Part shown: positions 13,061 to 25,866 of the stretch, one piece after another
How the letters are laid out: the number at the start of each line of letters is the position of its first letter
How positions within the stretch are numbered: the first letter of the stretch is position 1
Assembly (NCBI GenBank): GCA_002007465.1
Contig: LNAC01000348.1
Span: forward strand, 462,853-526,852
Direction: 5' to 3'
Length of the DNA: 64,000 nt
Origin: Ailurus styani
Lineage: Eukaryota; Chordata; Mammalia; Carnivora; Ailuridae
Notes under the pieces: generated by a model
What the model was told of the DNA's origin: nothing
Seen by the model: only the letters and a program-made list of their open reading frames with translations
Databases searched by the model: none
Program-made: the position numbers and the translations under genes

Positions 13061-13622
13061 TTAAAATAATAAAATACTATTTAACTGCATTTTAAAGTAT
13101 TTGACTATAAAATAAATCCAAATATATTTATATCTTTCTCTAGGTTACAGTTTATTCTATATTAAATAATTATGAATGAATAACTCAAAAGTAAATAATG
13201 ATTCTTTAAAAGAGGTAAAATATTTTTAGCAATATGTTTTAATTGTCCTAAAGTAAAAGACTAAAGATACTCTTACACAGAATTTTTGCTTTTCTGATAG
13301 AGTTTTTATTGAACATGTTTTTGCTGTGTTCTGAGCGCTGGCCAGGTTTTCCCTATGATTCATGACTTACTTAGGGCTATGATCTTGCACCCATGAACCT
13401 ACAGGAGAAAGTATAGGCTGTTTCTGTAGTATAAGGAAAATTGTGTATCTTTTATATATTAAAATTAATGCTACCTACTTTATCTTCTATGGAGAAATTT
13501 TTCATGCTCTCTCTGTCTTGGTAGTAGTTTCTTAACTACATCACAAAAGTATCCTCTAAGATACCCTGCTTTACATTCCCTCTTAAGAAATTAAGTAAGA
13601 ACTCAAAATCATGTCTCTTTAA

Positions 13623-13859
<237 letters not shown>

Positions 13860-14441
13860 TAGTTTTCAAGCCTTAAACATATAGGCAAGGGAGAGATTTT
13901 CTTTTCTCCATGCCCATAGTAAAAACAAAAACAAAACCAGAAAACAAGTATGAATCTCATGTGTTTCAAAATGTGATATTGAATGTCCTCCATTGAAAAT
14001 GAATATACCATGCTGCAAAACTTAGCAGGTCTGAGCCCTTATAAACAAAGAAGTTTCCTTTGGAAATTTAAGAAAGCAGTTGTGTCCAACTGTTCCTCTT
14101 TCTGTAGACTGCATAGCTGAAATTCTGTGTGAAATTTAAATATCCATCTAAAATGCATTAAACTTCAGATTCCGGTAACTAGGCAACAGAACACAAGATA
14201 ATGGGTTTGATGCAAATACCACGAAATGGCAATTTTGTCAGGGTACAATGTGTAATTTATGATTCAGCTTCAAAAATCAGAGACTTACTTGAACTGCATT
14301 TGGCAAAGCTGTAGTATTAAAATTTTTTAAACTATTTTATCAAGTCTAAAAGAAGCTGTCATATTTTATATCATTTAGTATGTCATTGGTCTCCCTTTAA
14401 TAGTATGAAATTGTTTTGTGCTTACTGATTAGAACCGAAGT

Positions 14442-14664
14442 GTTTTTTTTTGTGTTTTGGGGTTTTTTTTAAGATTTTATTTATTTGACAGAGAGAGAGA
14501 GAGAGAGAGAGATCACAAGTAGGCAGAGAGGCAGGCAGAGGGAGAGGGGGAAGCAGGCTCTCGCTGAGCAGAGAGCCCGATGTGGGGCTTGATCCCAGGA
14601 CCCTGAGATCATGACCTGAGCCGAAGGCAGAGGCTTTAACCCACTGAGCCACCCAGGCGCCCCG
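14442..14664 (-). mobile_element. CAN-SINE, antisense, young
   Basis: Flanked by exact agaaccgaagt (14431-14441, 14665-14675). The 3' tail includes a (GA)n run and the 5' end is 'ccacccaggcgcccc'. Confidence 0.96.
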
Positions 14665-15349
14665 AGAACCGAAGTTTTTAAACTTGAGATAAATTAGAGG
14701 TACATAAACCTCTTTCAATTCAAAATATTTAGGTTTATTGAGAGTTTACTTTAAAATTGCATTGTGAAAACAGTAGTAACAAAAGAAAACATTTAGATCT
14801 TGAAATTTCTTGGGCCAAAAAAAAAGGGGGGACAAAAATGTAAGATTTTATCTGTGCTTGTGTAGCTCTCATCTACCCCAGGATCTGTTCCATCAAATAT
14901 TCATTCCTTCTCTTCTTTTTCTGTCAGTTTGTCTCTCTCTGCTCCTCTCTCTCCACTAGTGCTGTGCCTCAGTCTAGGTAAATTATGAAATCTTTAAAAA
15001 TCATTTTTAAAAAAAGCCCTTCTCCAACTTGCTTATCTTCGTAGCCATGGCCTCTCTCTTCCCTTCACTGCCAAACTTCTTGAGAGCATATTTGGTATTA
15101 ATGGGGCTGGGTTGATTTCTTCCCCACCTGCACACACTGAGTCTGTAGCATCTGACTCTGACCTCCCCCACCCTACTAGAATGGGCCTTCCTAATCTCAT
15201 CAGTCAGTATTAATATCAGAAACATTTTAGTCTCTACATAATCAGTCTTTCTGTAATTTTCAGTGCGGTTGGCAGATTGTGTTTCTGGAAAACCCCTTCT
15301 TTGGCATCCCAAATACCATCTTTCTGTTATTCTTCCTGTACCATCCCAT

Positions 15350-15745
15350 AGATGAGTAGTTCTCAATCCTGGCTGCATATTAGAATGACTTGGGTAGGGG
15401 CGCCTGGGTGGCTCAGTCATTAAGCATCTGCCTTCGGCTCAGGTCAGATCCCAGGGTCCTGGGATCGAGCCCTGAATCGGGCTCCCTGCTCAGCAGGGAG
15501 CCTGCTTCTCCCTCTCCCACTCCCCCTGTTTGTGTTCCCTCTCTCGCTGTGTCTCTCTCTGTCAAATAAATAAATGAAAATCTTTAAAAAAAAAAAAAAA
15601 AGAATGACTTGGGTAACTTTGTAAAATCCCAGTGCCCAGGCCCTCTCCCAGACCAGTTAAATCAGATCTCTTGGGATGAGACCAGGCATCAATATCCTCT
15701 AAGTTTTCCCAATCTATTCCAACATATAATTAAGGTTGGGAATTA
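15350..15745. mobile_element. MER5-type hAT relic, interrupted by a SINE
   Basis: Left part 'gtagttctcaatcctggctgcatattagaatgactt' and right part 'ccagtgcccaggccctctcccagaccagttaaatcag', 'gaccaggcatcaatat', ending 'ggttgggaattact'. Together they form one small non-autonomous hAT element of MER5 type. A young SINE splits it at 15397. Confidence 0.75.
15397..15600 (+). mobile_element. CAN-SINE, sense, young, nested in MER5-type relic
   Basis: Exact 15-bp duplication agaatgacttgggta at 15382-15396 and 15601-15615. The duplication is itself part of the older host element. Confidence 0.97.
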
Positions 15746-16084
15746 CTGTCCTAAATGCTAACTGCCCTAAAGTGTTCTGTCCTCAACCCTCTTATACTCA
15801 CTAGGAAAGATCATCTATTTCCATTATTTCAGTCATCCCCTTCAAGCCCCTGCCTCCCACCCACCCCACTTTTTGAATTCCTGGCCTCCATTTAAGATAG
15901 CTTCCAGAACTTTATCCAGAATTGAACTTGTCATCTTTCTTCTTCAATGAGTGACATCTCTGTCCACCCACGAACTCAAGCCAGAATGTCGTGTTACGTT
16001 TCATTTCTCAATACCGAAATCCAGAAAATTAGTGAGATTTGTTCATGTTCCTCCCTCCTCTATGCTCCAGTAAAAATATTTGCT

Positions 16085-16205
16085 TTATAATTCTGCCTTT
16101 CTCAATAGGCTGCAGACTCCTTGAGGTCAAGGATTATGTTTTAATTCATTTTGTATCTTCAGAGCCTAACATATAGCAAGTGCTTGATAAATACTTATGG
16201 AATTA
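16085..16205 (+). mobile_element. L2 3' end fragment
   Basis: 'gcagactccttgaggtcaag' then 'gagcctaacatatagcaagtgcttgataaatacttatgga', the standard L2 end. It may extend upstream to about 15780. Confidence 0.7.
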
Positions 16206-16479
16206 GTGTCATCTTACTTTAATACCTCACAAGTCTTCACAGAATCCATGCTAACCAGAGCCAGAAACAAGTAAATTTTTTCTGTTTGTTTGTTTGGACT
16301 TTTTGATAGGGATCTATTAGGATTACCTCCCTTATGGAACTGGGTGCATCTTCATGTATTTCCTGTCTGATTAATTAATAGCTCGTGTTGGTAGATCACT
16401 GTGATTCTTCTCTTTGGGGGATTGAGGTTAGAACCTGGTTTTATTGAAACTAAACTTTAAACCAATGTACATAATTTTC

Positions 16480-16679
16480 TCTTTTTTTTAAGATTTTATT
16501 TATTTATTTGGCAGAGATAGAAAGACCTCAAGAGAGAGAACGCAAGCAAGGGGAGTGAGAGAGGGAGAAGCAGGCTTCCGGCTGAGCAGGGAGCCTGACG
16601 TGGGGCTCAAACCCAGGACCCTGGGATCATGACCTGAGCCTAAAGCAGACACCTAACAACTGAGCCACCCAGGCACCCC
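16480..16679 (-). mobile_element. CAN-SINE, antisense
   Basis: Flanked by cataattttc (16470-16479 and 16680-16689). Full-length with some divergence. Confidence 0.92.
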
Positions 16680-17623
16680 CATAATTTTCAATAATTATTT
16701 GCTTTTTACTTTTTATAGGATGTTAAAGTTTATAGTACACTTCGATTGACAGTCTTGAATTTTATCTATGATTCTAATGCTCTTAATGCTTTTTGCCTTT
16801 GGGCTTGCTACAAATGAAAGTATTCTGGAAGGCTCTTTTAAATATCCTTGAGGCTTTCAAGACAACTCAAAATTGCCCGCAACAAATTAAAATTTCAACT
16901 AGAATCCAGGATTATACAAAGCAGTTTGAGGAATTAAGGCCATTCACAATCCTTTCAAGCGCCTTCCTATGGTAACTACCCAAGAATCCCTGCTTCCTAA
17001 TCTTACTGGCCAAGCATTGGCAGCTGAGTGATCCGATCTGGTCATTGATGTGTCATCTGCTGGACATGGGATTAGTTGGTGATTCTCTAGATTTTAACAT
17101 GTGGTTGCACATGTTTGTTTTGTTTTGTTTTTCTCACTCTGTCACTTCTCCGTGAATGCAAAAATTGTAACTGAGAAATGCTAACTACAGCTGAGAACAC
17201 GCTTATTCTGACTTCTATAAATGAGAAACAGCTATTAAGCCAAATCATTAATTAAAGTCATGGTCACACTTTTCTTCGTCAAATGTAATCGTAGGTTTGA
17301 CCTGAGAGCTCCTTGGTTTAATAATGCCATTATTGCTTATCCGTAAGACATACCGTTCTCAATTTCATGGACATTCAAATAATCTGGGCAATCTGAGCAA
17401 GACACAAGCCTCAGGCAACACCTTCGCAGATGAAACAACTCCTGGTGCTATTTAAACCAGCAGACATTATCTTTACAGAGAGTCCTACAACACTGGAACA
17501 TAAATAAAGGTTTGCTGAAAGGGTTTCCTTATTTAGCCCGAGTTCAACTGATATGTAATATACAGTGGGACACTCCAGCAAAGCTGGTTACAAAGGTATT
17601 TTGAATATCGTTTTCCCATTACT

Positions 17624-17771
17624 TTTTTGTTGTCGTTAATATTACCATTGAGAGAACCTGAGCCAGATGTGCAGGGCCGGCTCTGCTACAGGGCTTGAAC
17701 TCGTAACCCTGAGATCAAGATCTGAGCAGAAATCAAGAGTCCAGACTCCTGAGCCACCCGGGCACCCCTCC
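17624..17771 (-). mobile_element. tRNA-type CAN-SINE fragment, antisense
   Basis: 'ctcgtaaccctgagatcaagatctgagc' and 'ctcctgagccacccgggcacccc' on the + strand. Near-duplicated 'cccattactttt/c' flanks lie at about 17615 and 17772. Confidence 0.75.
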
Positions 17772-18118
17772 CCCATTACTTTCCATTAAAACGGTAATCA
17801 ATAGACTACAGAAATATCAATAGACTGGATAGAGAGTAATATCAATAATCAATAGACTACATTCTTAGTGAGTGAATTTATGGCACTGACTTAATCCATA
17901 GTTTGCTTGGTGGATAGTTTTAAATAACATCACTCCTGAAATTTTTCTAGCGTTTGATGTTGAAGCTGCCATACTTTTCCAGCACTAGGTAAACTGTTTT
18001 AAATATATTGATTTCAGCAAAATTTAAAGGGACAATTCATATCTGAAAGCAATTGTCTGAAAATTGAATAACAATTGCTGTCCCTGCCCCTACAAATAGA
18101 CATTAAGAGTATATTTGT

Positions 18119-18216
18119 TTGGTGAATGCTGTGAAAGATGTAAGCCTGTTGATTCACAGACCTATACCCCTTGGGCAAAGAATAAAAATAAAATTAAAAA
18201 AAAAAAATTTAAAAAA
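18119..18216 (+). mobile_element. L1 3' tip, 98 bp, with target-site duplication
   Basis: Sequence 'gtgaatgctgtgaaagatgtaagcc..gattcacagacctatacccctt' followed by an A-rich tail is the very end of a carnivoran L1 3' UTR. Exact 14-bp duplication aagagtatatttgt at 18105-18118 and 18217-18230 defines it. Confidence 0.85.
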
Positions 18217-19542
18217 AAGAGTATATTTGTAACCTTTGAATGTTCAAGATTCAAATTCTTCTAAATGAGTTGTAACTGAAAAATGTATCATTATTCTGTC
18301 AATTTTTTTAATTCCACAAATAAGGTGTTCATATGTCAGCCTTCCCTATTACATTTCTATTGGCATTATTTTGATGCACACTGTCTACTCCCATACTTTT
18401 CCAAAAGCTTTTAGTTAGCAGCTAAAAGGGCAGCAAACAAGTAGCCACATGTCTGATAAGGGAGGACTCTTCTTACAATTGCCTTCACACTGATCTCCAC
18501 ACTGACTGTGTAACTAAGATTCTGTTTCTGTTTGGTTGTTTTCGTTTGTTTTCTGGCTTTCTTCCATGTGAGAGAGAGCACAACAGTAATCAAAGTGTGA
18601 CAGAAAGCTTGAAGTTCTCTTCAAGTTGGAGTCATGCTGATGCTGTAGTTGGTGGGTTTTGTCCTTTCTGTTAACTGGGCACTATGGTGTAATGATTGTG
18701 GTGTAGCACATTCAAAAGAAATGAACCCTGTTCCCTGGAAGTTTATTTCAAATCAAGGGGAATGAACAACCAACCATTGATGGGTCACCAATGGGAATGC
18801 GTTTGAGTTGGAACAAATGCCATTGTTCTTTGGGGCCATTAGGTATCCTACAAAGCGTTGCTCTAGAATCCTGAAGATTCACTCTGCTTACTTCTACTCC
18901 TGCTTATACCTAAGAGGAGCATTCTCATCCGTTACTGCAACACATCTTTCTGGCTATTAACGGAACTAAAGTTCATTTTAAAGTGAGCTATTAATATTTG
19001 TTCTGTACAAGGAGAAGCTGTTACATATATCATTTATATATCTACCCATAGGTTTAGAATTAAAATTAGAAGTCATTTTATAAGCAGGAAACCATTTACA
19101 GCACATAATGGAAACAATAACCGCAATTACGGCTTCTCTTGCAGTAAGTGCTGTGTATGACTTAAATCTCCAGCTGTTCATAGCCTAAAGTTCGAAGCTT
19201 TTGAGATTTTGAATATGGGCTCCAACACATAATTTGTAGCAATTACAAAGAACAAAAATTCATTCATTATACAGTATCTACACTTTCAACTTTTTTTTTT
19301 ACATTACAAAGTAAAAAGAATCAATCATCTGATTAAAAAAATGTGTGGGTAATTCTTCAAATTATTTTGCTTGTGAAGTGTAAATTTTTATTTCATATCC
19401 AAATTTCTTCCCCATTAAACAAACCATATGTGCAGTGATGGTAGCATTAGTCTTATTTTAGCTCTCTGAATGATAAAGGCCATTTTATAGGCATTTTCTT
19501 TAAGCATTAAAACAGCCATGCATTTAAGAAACCCTTGATACA

Positions 19543-19756
19543 GCAAGGGACACCTCGGTGGCTCAGTCAGTTAAACATAGGACTTCAACTCAGGTCATGA
19601 TCTTGGGGTTTTGGGATCGAGCCCCGCATCAGGCTCTGTGCTCAGTGAGGAGTCTGCTTCTCCCACTCCCTCTCTCTCTCTCTCTCTCTCTCTGCCCCTT
19701 ACCCTGCTTGTGCTCTCTCTCTCTCAAGTAAATAAAATCTTAAGAAAAAACAAAGG
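19543..19756 (+). mobile_element. CAN-SINE, sense
   Basis: Flanked by aacccttgataca / aacgcttgataca (19530-19542, 19757-19769; one mismatch). Contains a long CT run. Confidence 0.92.
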
Positions 19757-21284
19757 AACGCTTGATACAAAAAATCTTGCTCTTTAAATGCTCGGCCAAG
19801 GTTTGGGTCATTGTTTGAGATCACATACAAATGTTCTTTAAACTTCTCACATACTAAGTGAGTTTGGAAGTTGATACCAAAGTGATTGGATCTGTGTGTG
19901 GAGGCTCCCTACAGCAGTTCCCAGCTCTCCTGCTGGCTCTTTGCAGGCAGCCTCCTGGGCTCCCGTGTCCCCCTCATCCCTTGCCCCACACCCATGCTGC
20001 ACACACTGTTTCTCTCTTATCAGCGAAGTTGAGTCAGCACCTCTAATGTGATATGGGATTTTGTGGTACTTATTTTAATAATTTGGTATTGTTTTAAAGC
20101 ATTTAAAAAATTTTTTTCATTATGATATAAAGTAATTTTTAAAAGGACTATGTAATAAGGAGCATAGATCCATTCAATGGCTCTAGTTTTCTTCATGTTA
20201 GGATAGAGCTTACTGTTCACAAAACTAATCCTTATCCTAAACCAATACCTGTCACCTGCCAGTAGAATACAAATTTGTAAGATCTTTTATGACTTTTTAG
20301 GAGTTTTCAAGAATAGGCATCCTACACAAAAAGTGACTAGGTTAGAATGTTCACCTTAACATACATTATTTCCTTTTTTGTTTTTCTGAAAAAGGAAGCT
20401 CCTCTAGGAAGCACCATTTAAAACTTTTCCCTCTGAAGTTCATTAAATATATATAAAATAAAACAAGTATGTTTTATTACAAATTATCCAAAATACTTTC
20501 TCAATAGGTTAGTTGTCAAATTCTAAATCAGTGACCTGTGTCTTCCCAAGTTAATGAAGTGGCTTCCCATTAACATTAATATAAAAATCAACAAGATCAT
20601 TGAGATCTGCTTTGGATAGAAAGCACAGGAGGAAATAGATTTCAAATCATAATTATTATTTTACATAAAGAGTTTAGATTTTTACGGCACGCATATCACT
20701 ACCTTGTTTTCTTCATTTTTAGTTTTTACAAATATATAGTTACTTCAGTGAAATGTTCCTACTAAAAATACTATGTATATATAGAGAGTGAGTAAATAAA
20801 GTAAATCAAGTAAATGTGGTAAAATACTAGCAGTTAGAGAATTTGGAGAAAAGGCACGTGGGAGTTCTCTGTACTATTGCAACTTTTCTTTATATATGAA
20901 CTTGCTTCAAAATGGAAGGCAGCACAGTTTCTTTTTTCACTATAATAAAAATTCTCAACTCACCTTGAGTAGTGATAGCACCCTAAATCCTAGATTTTCA
21001 ACCTTTAAATGTTTTTCCTAGAATGAAGATCATTAGAATGAGTAACTTATTCTCAATGGTTTCTTTCCACTGGGGGCAATGTTTCTGAAAATGTATACAC
21101 TCATATGAGTGGTTGGTGAGTAAGAATTCTTTTCCTAAAAGGCAGGCATCAAGGGATAAATGTGTTTATGTGGCTTCTTCCCCCTTGCACATGTTCTGTC
21201 AACAGAATGTTTATACATCCATTCATTAAGTTTCACAACACATTCAGGCAGTTTGGACATTTTGAAATGTTTAAACCAGAAGAA

Positions 21285-21395
21285 ACCTAAGTGGATCATC
21301 TATATGTCACAGATAAAAATGACTCCTTATGACTTGCTTGAAGTCACAGACTGGTGAAACAGAGCCAGGACCAAAATCCGGGTCTTCTGATACAT
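21285..21395 (+). mobile_element. MIR fragment
   Basis: 'cacagataaaaatgactcc..gacttgcttgaagtcacagactggtgaaacagagccaggaccaaaatccgggtcttctgat' follows the 3' half of MIR. Confidence 0.6.
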
Positions 21396-21799
21396 ATGTG
21401 AGGTTCTTCTCACAAATGAATAAGCAAAGCTGAGAAGAACCAGAGACCTAACAAAAATAATATCTCTTGTGGAAGAAAAGGGTGCTCCATTGATCTGAAA
21501 GAAAGGAAAGAGGAAGAGAGAGAGGAAGGAAGGAAAAGAGAGGTGGGGGGCAGTCTTTCACACGAAAGGCCAAGGGGGAGCCACATCAGGCAGGAAAGAA
21601 GGAAACTAGAAACAGCATCAGCACTGGGGCAGGCAGCAGTGGTAGCAGAGACTGGGACACTGGAGGGAGCAGAAACCACCTGAAAAGAAGGATGTAGAAT
21701 TAAGGGAACAATGAAAAAGAAAATATAACACCAGCAAAGAAATCCTAGGATGTGACTTCAGGGTTAGAATGGGAAGGCAGAGAGACTATTTGCTATGCC

Positions 21800-21906
21800 C
21801 TAAAGGACAGGGACTCTACTTTTTTGTCTTTATTTCTACCTTCCCCAGGCCCACCTTCTTCTAAACATATACATAGTAGGTGCTCCATGAATGTTTGAAG
21901 AATGTT
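21800..21906 (+). mobile_element. L2 3' end fragment
   Basis: 'taaaggacagggactctactttttt' and 'acatagtaggtgctccatgaatgtttgaagaatg' match the L2 end. Confidence 0.65.
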
Positions 21907-24900
21907 GGTATGTGACATTTTCTACAATGGACTATCCAGAATGCCGCAAATCTAGGTGGCTTCCTAGTACCACCCCTTGATATAAATCCTGTGTCGAGTG
22001 GACTGTCCTTCTAAAAATTAAAGAGGTACTGATTTATGACTTCCAAACAGCAAACACAAGAAAATAAATATTGAGGATCATCTATACTAGCTGTTTAAAA
22101 TATTTCTAGATTCTTAAATAGCTGAAACTATGGAGTGGTATCAAGCAATAGACTCACCTACGTGAGAGGGATATGGCCTCATTTCACAGGTGTTAAGGTC
22201 AGTGAAAGACTCCATTGCCCCCTGTTGCTACATATGCCCACCTTTTATAAAAGAAAAGTATCATTTGAGCCAGATTCCTTGATTGGAACCCTGGTGATTT
22301 TAGGAAAATCTTTTTGAAACTTCATACTTAGATCAAACTACCAAATGGTAGTAGAAAGTACTCTCCCATGGTTTAATGATGAAATGGGGCTTTTTGGGGA
22401 GTAGGGAGGACCTATCTTTTATGTGGTGATGCAGTCTGCCTGTTTTCACAAATATGTGTAAATTAAACAATATATTTCTGAGCAACCAATGGGTCAAATG
22501 GAAATGGAAAGAAAAAATCTTGAGACAAATGGAAATGAAAACTCCACATACAAAAACTTATGGGATGCAGCAAAGGTGGTTCTAAGAGGGACATTTGTAA
22601 TGATAAACACAAACATTAAGGGAAAAAAAAGATCTCAAATAAGCAAATTTAACTTTATACCTCAGTGAACTAGAAGAAACAAGCTAAGCTCAAAGTTAGA
22701 AGGAAGTAACAAAGATCAGAGCCGAAATAAATGAAATAGAGACTAAAAAGACAATAGAAAAGACCAATGAAACCAGGAGCTGTGGTTTTTTTAAAAAAAT
22801 AAATAAAATTGACAAACCTTCAGGAAGACTAACCAAGAAAAAAAGAGAGAGGATTGAGGTAAATAAAACGAGAAATTAAAAAGAAGACTTTACAACTGAT
22901 ATCGTAGAAATACAAACAATTATAAAAGACTACAATGAATAGTTATACACCAACAAATTGGAAAACTTAGAAAAAATGGACAAATTTTTAGAAACACACA
23001 ACCTGTCAAGACTGAATCATGAAGAAACAGAAAATATCATCAAGTCAATTACTAGTAAAGAGATTGAATCAGTAATCAAAAATCTCCTAACAGAGAAAAG
23101 TCCAGGAACATGTGGTTTCACTGGAAAACTCTACCAATGAATTATTAAGAATTAATTGGAATTAATACCAAATAAGAATTAATTAATTCTTATCAACTAA
23201 GAATTAATTAATACCAATTCTTCTCAAACTCTTTTGAAAAAATAAAAGAGAAGGGAACTTCAAACTTATTTTACAAGGCAAACATTACCCTGATACCAAA
23301 ACCGGGCAAGACACTACAAGAAAAAAAATTACAGACCAATATCCCTGATGAGCAATAGATGCAAAAGTCTTCAGCAGAATATTAGCAAACCAAATTTGAC
23401 AATACATTAAAACTATCATACACCATAATCAAGTGGAATTTATTCCAGGGATACAAGAATGGTTCAGCAGACACAAATCATTAATGTGGTACACCAAATT
23501 AACAAAATGAAGTGGAAAAAGCATTTGACAAAACTAAAAATCCATTCATGATAAAAAAAAGTCTCAACAAAGTGGATATAGAGGGAACATACCTCAACAT
23601 AATAAAGGCCGTAGAGGACAAATCCATAGTTACCATACTGAAAGGTGAAAAGCTGAGAGATTTTCCTACATGATCAGGAACAAGACAAGGATGCCAGCTG
23701 TCACCAGTTTTATTCCACATAGTATTGCAAATTCCAGCCAGAGCAATTAGGCAAGCAAATGAAATAAAAGGCATTCAAATTGGAAAGGAAGAAGTAAAAT
23801 TGTTTCTATTTGCAGATGACAAGAAATTACATTTAGAGAACTGTGAAGACTCCACCAAAAAATTATGAGAACTAATTCAGCAAATTCAGTAAAGCTGCAG
23901 AATACAAAATCAATACAAAAAATCAGTTGCTTTTCTATACACTGACAACAATCTATCAGGAAAAAAAATTAAGGTAACAGTCCTATTTATAATAACATCA
24001 AAAAGAATAAAATACTTAGGAATAAAATTTAACCAAGGAAGTGAGAGATCTGTATACTGAGAACTATAATACGTGGAGGAAATGCCCAAAGCAATTTAGA
24101 CATACAGTGCAGTCCCTAACAAAATTCTGATGGCATTTTTCACAGAAATAGAACAAATAATCCTCAACTTTGTATTGAACCACAAAAGACCTCAAAAAGC
24201 CAAAGCAATCTTAAGAAAGAACGAAGCTGGAGACACCACACATCTGTAAAATTCCTAGAAGAAAACATAAGGGGTAACTCGTTGACATCATTCTTGGCAA
24301 TGGTTTTTTGGATTTGACACCATAAACAAAGGCAGCAAAAACGAAAATAAACAAGTGGGACTACATCAAACTAAAAAGATTCTGCTCAGGAAAGGGAATC
24401 ACCAACAAAATAAAAAGACAACCTATGCAATGGGAGAAAATATTTGTGAATCATGTATCTGATAAGGTGTTAATACCCAAAACATATAGAACTCATACAA
24501 CTCAAGAGGAAAAAAAATCTGATTAAAACGTGGGCAAAGGATCGGAATAGATATTTTTCCAAAGACACACAAATGGCTAACAAGTACATGAAAAGGTGCT
24601 TGACATCATTAATCATCAGGAGAATGCAAATTAAAAGCACAATGAGGTATCACCTCATACCTGTTAGAATGGCTATCATTATAAAAATAGTAAGAGTTGG
24701 TGAAGATGTGGACAAAAGGGAGTGCTTGTGCTTTATTGGTGGGAACATAAATCACTGTAATGACTATGGGAAACAGTATGAAGGCTTCTCAAAATATTAA
24801 AAATAGAACTGCCATATGATCGAGCAATCCCACTTCTGGGTATATATCCAATGGAAATTAAAACAAGATCTCTAAGAGTTGTCTGCACTCCCATGTTCAT

Positions 24901-24953
24901 TGAAGCATTACTCACAATAGCGGAAACAGTAGTGTCTGTCAAAGATGACTAGA

Positions 24954-25160
24954 GGGGCGCCTGGGTGGCTCAGTGGGTTAAGCCTCTGCCTTCAGCTCAG
25001 GTCATGATCTCAGGGTCCTGGGATCGAGGCCCTCATCAGGCTCTGCTCAGCAGGGAGCCTGCTTACCCCTCTCTTTCTGCCTGCCTCTCTGCCTACTTGT
25101 GATCTCTCTCTGTCAAATAAATAAATAAAATAAAATAAAATAACGACATTTCTTAAAAAA
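24954..25160 (+). mobile_element. CAN-SINE, sense, young, nested in L1
   Basis: Exact duplication aaagatgactaga at 24941-24953 and 25161-25173, both inside the L1 3' region. Tail extended by AAAAT units. Confidence 0.96.
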
Positions 25161-25183
25161 AAAGATGACTAGATAGAGAATAT

Positions 25184-25186
<3 letters not shown>

Positions 25187-25227
<41 letters not shown>
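25187..25227. repeat. (AC)n microsatellite
   Basis: Forty-one bases of uninterrupted AC, located inside the L1 3' region where the consensus is a short 'tatacac'-like sequence. Confidence 0.97.
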
Positions 25228-25229
<2 letters not shown>

Positions 25230-25728
25230 GAATATGTTTAACCATGAGAATGAAATAAATCCCTGTTAATTGTGACAACAGAGGGAAACTTGAGAGCATT
25301 ATGCTAAGTGAAAAGCAGAAACTAGAATGGTGGTTACCAGTGCCTGGGAGCTGCAGGAAATGGGGAGATGCTGGTCGGAGAGCACAGTTCCAGTCTGAAG
25401 ACGAGTAAATCCTATGGACCTAATAACGTACAGTGTGGTGATTACAGTCAACAAAACTGCACCATATTCTTGAAAGTTCTTAAGAGAATAGATCTTAAAT
25501 GTTTTCACCACAAAAAAGAATGAGTAGTTAGTGATGTGGTGGCGGTGTTAGTTGACTCTGTGGTGATAATCACTTTGTAATATGTAAGTATATCAGGTCA
25601 GTACACAGTACACCTTAAACTTACACTATGTTATATGTCCATTATATCTCAGTGAAGGTGCGGGAGGAAAAAGAAGATAATTTCCCCCAAGAAAGTCACT
25701 CAGGATCCAGCTTCAGGAATGAATTCCT

Positions 25729-25866
25729 TTGTTTGTTTGTTTGTTCGTTTTTTGTTTTGTTTTAAGGTTTTATTTTTAAGTAATCTCTACACCCACTGTG
25801 GGACTCGAATTTAAAGCCCTGAGATCAAGAGCCATATCCTCTGCTGACTAAGCCAACCAGGCGTCC
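25729..25866 (-). mobile_element. tRNA-type CAN-SINE, short form, antisense
   Basis: Exact 16-bp duplication tcaggaatgaattcct at 25713-25728 and 25867-25882. Short form without CT region: 'aagtaatctctacacccactgtgggactcgaa'. Confidence 0.92.

Larger units (their letters stand above)
22473..25660 (+). mobile_element. L1 ORF2 and 3' UTR, sense, degenerate
   Basis: Starts in ORF2 ('caaatggaaatgaaaactcc..aaaacttatgggatgcagcaaaggtggttctaagagggacattt') and runs through the reverse transcriptase part to a 3' UTR ending 'gtcagtacacagtacacc..tatatgtccattatatctcagtgaa'. The frame is broken by many stops and shifts, so it is dead; surviving translated pieces such as FLETHNLSRLNHEETE (about 22984-23031) are clear ORF2. 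A young SINE lies inside at 24954. Confidence 0.9.

Noticed and set aside
15007..15420. 137-codon open frame on the minus strand
   Set aside because: It crosses unrelated intronic sequence and the start of the MER5-type relic, has no recognised domain, and its first codons lie in the SINE head. It lies deep in a MYO3A intron; chance ORF.
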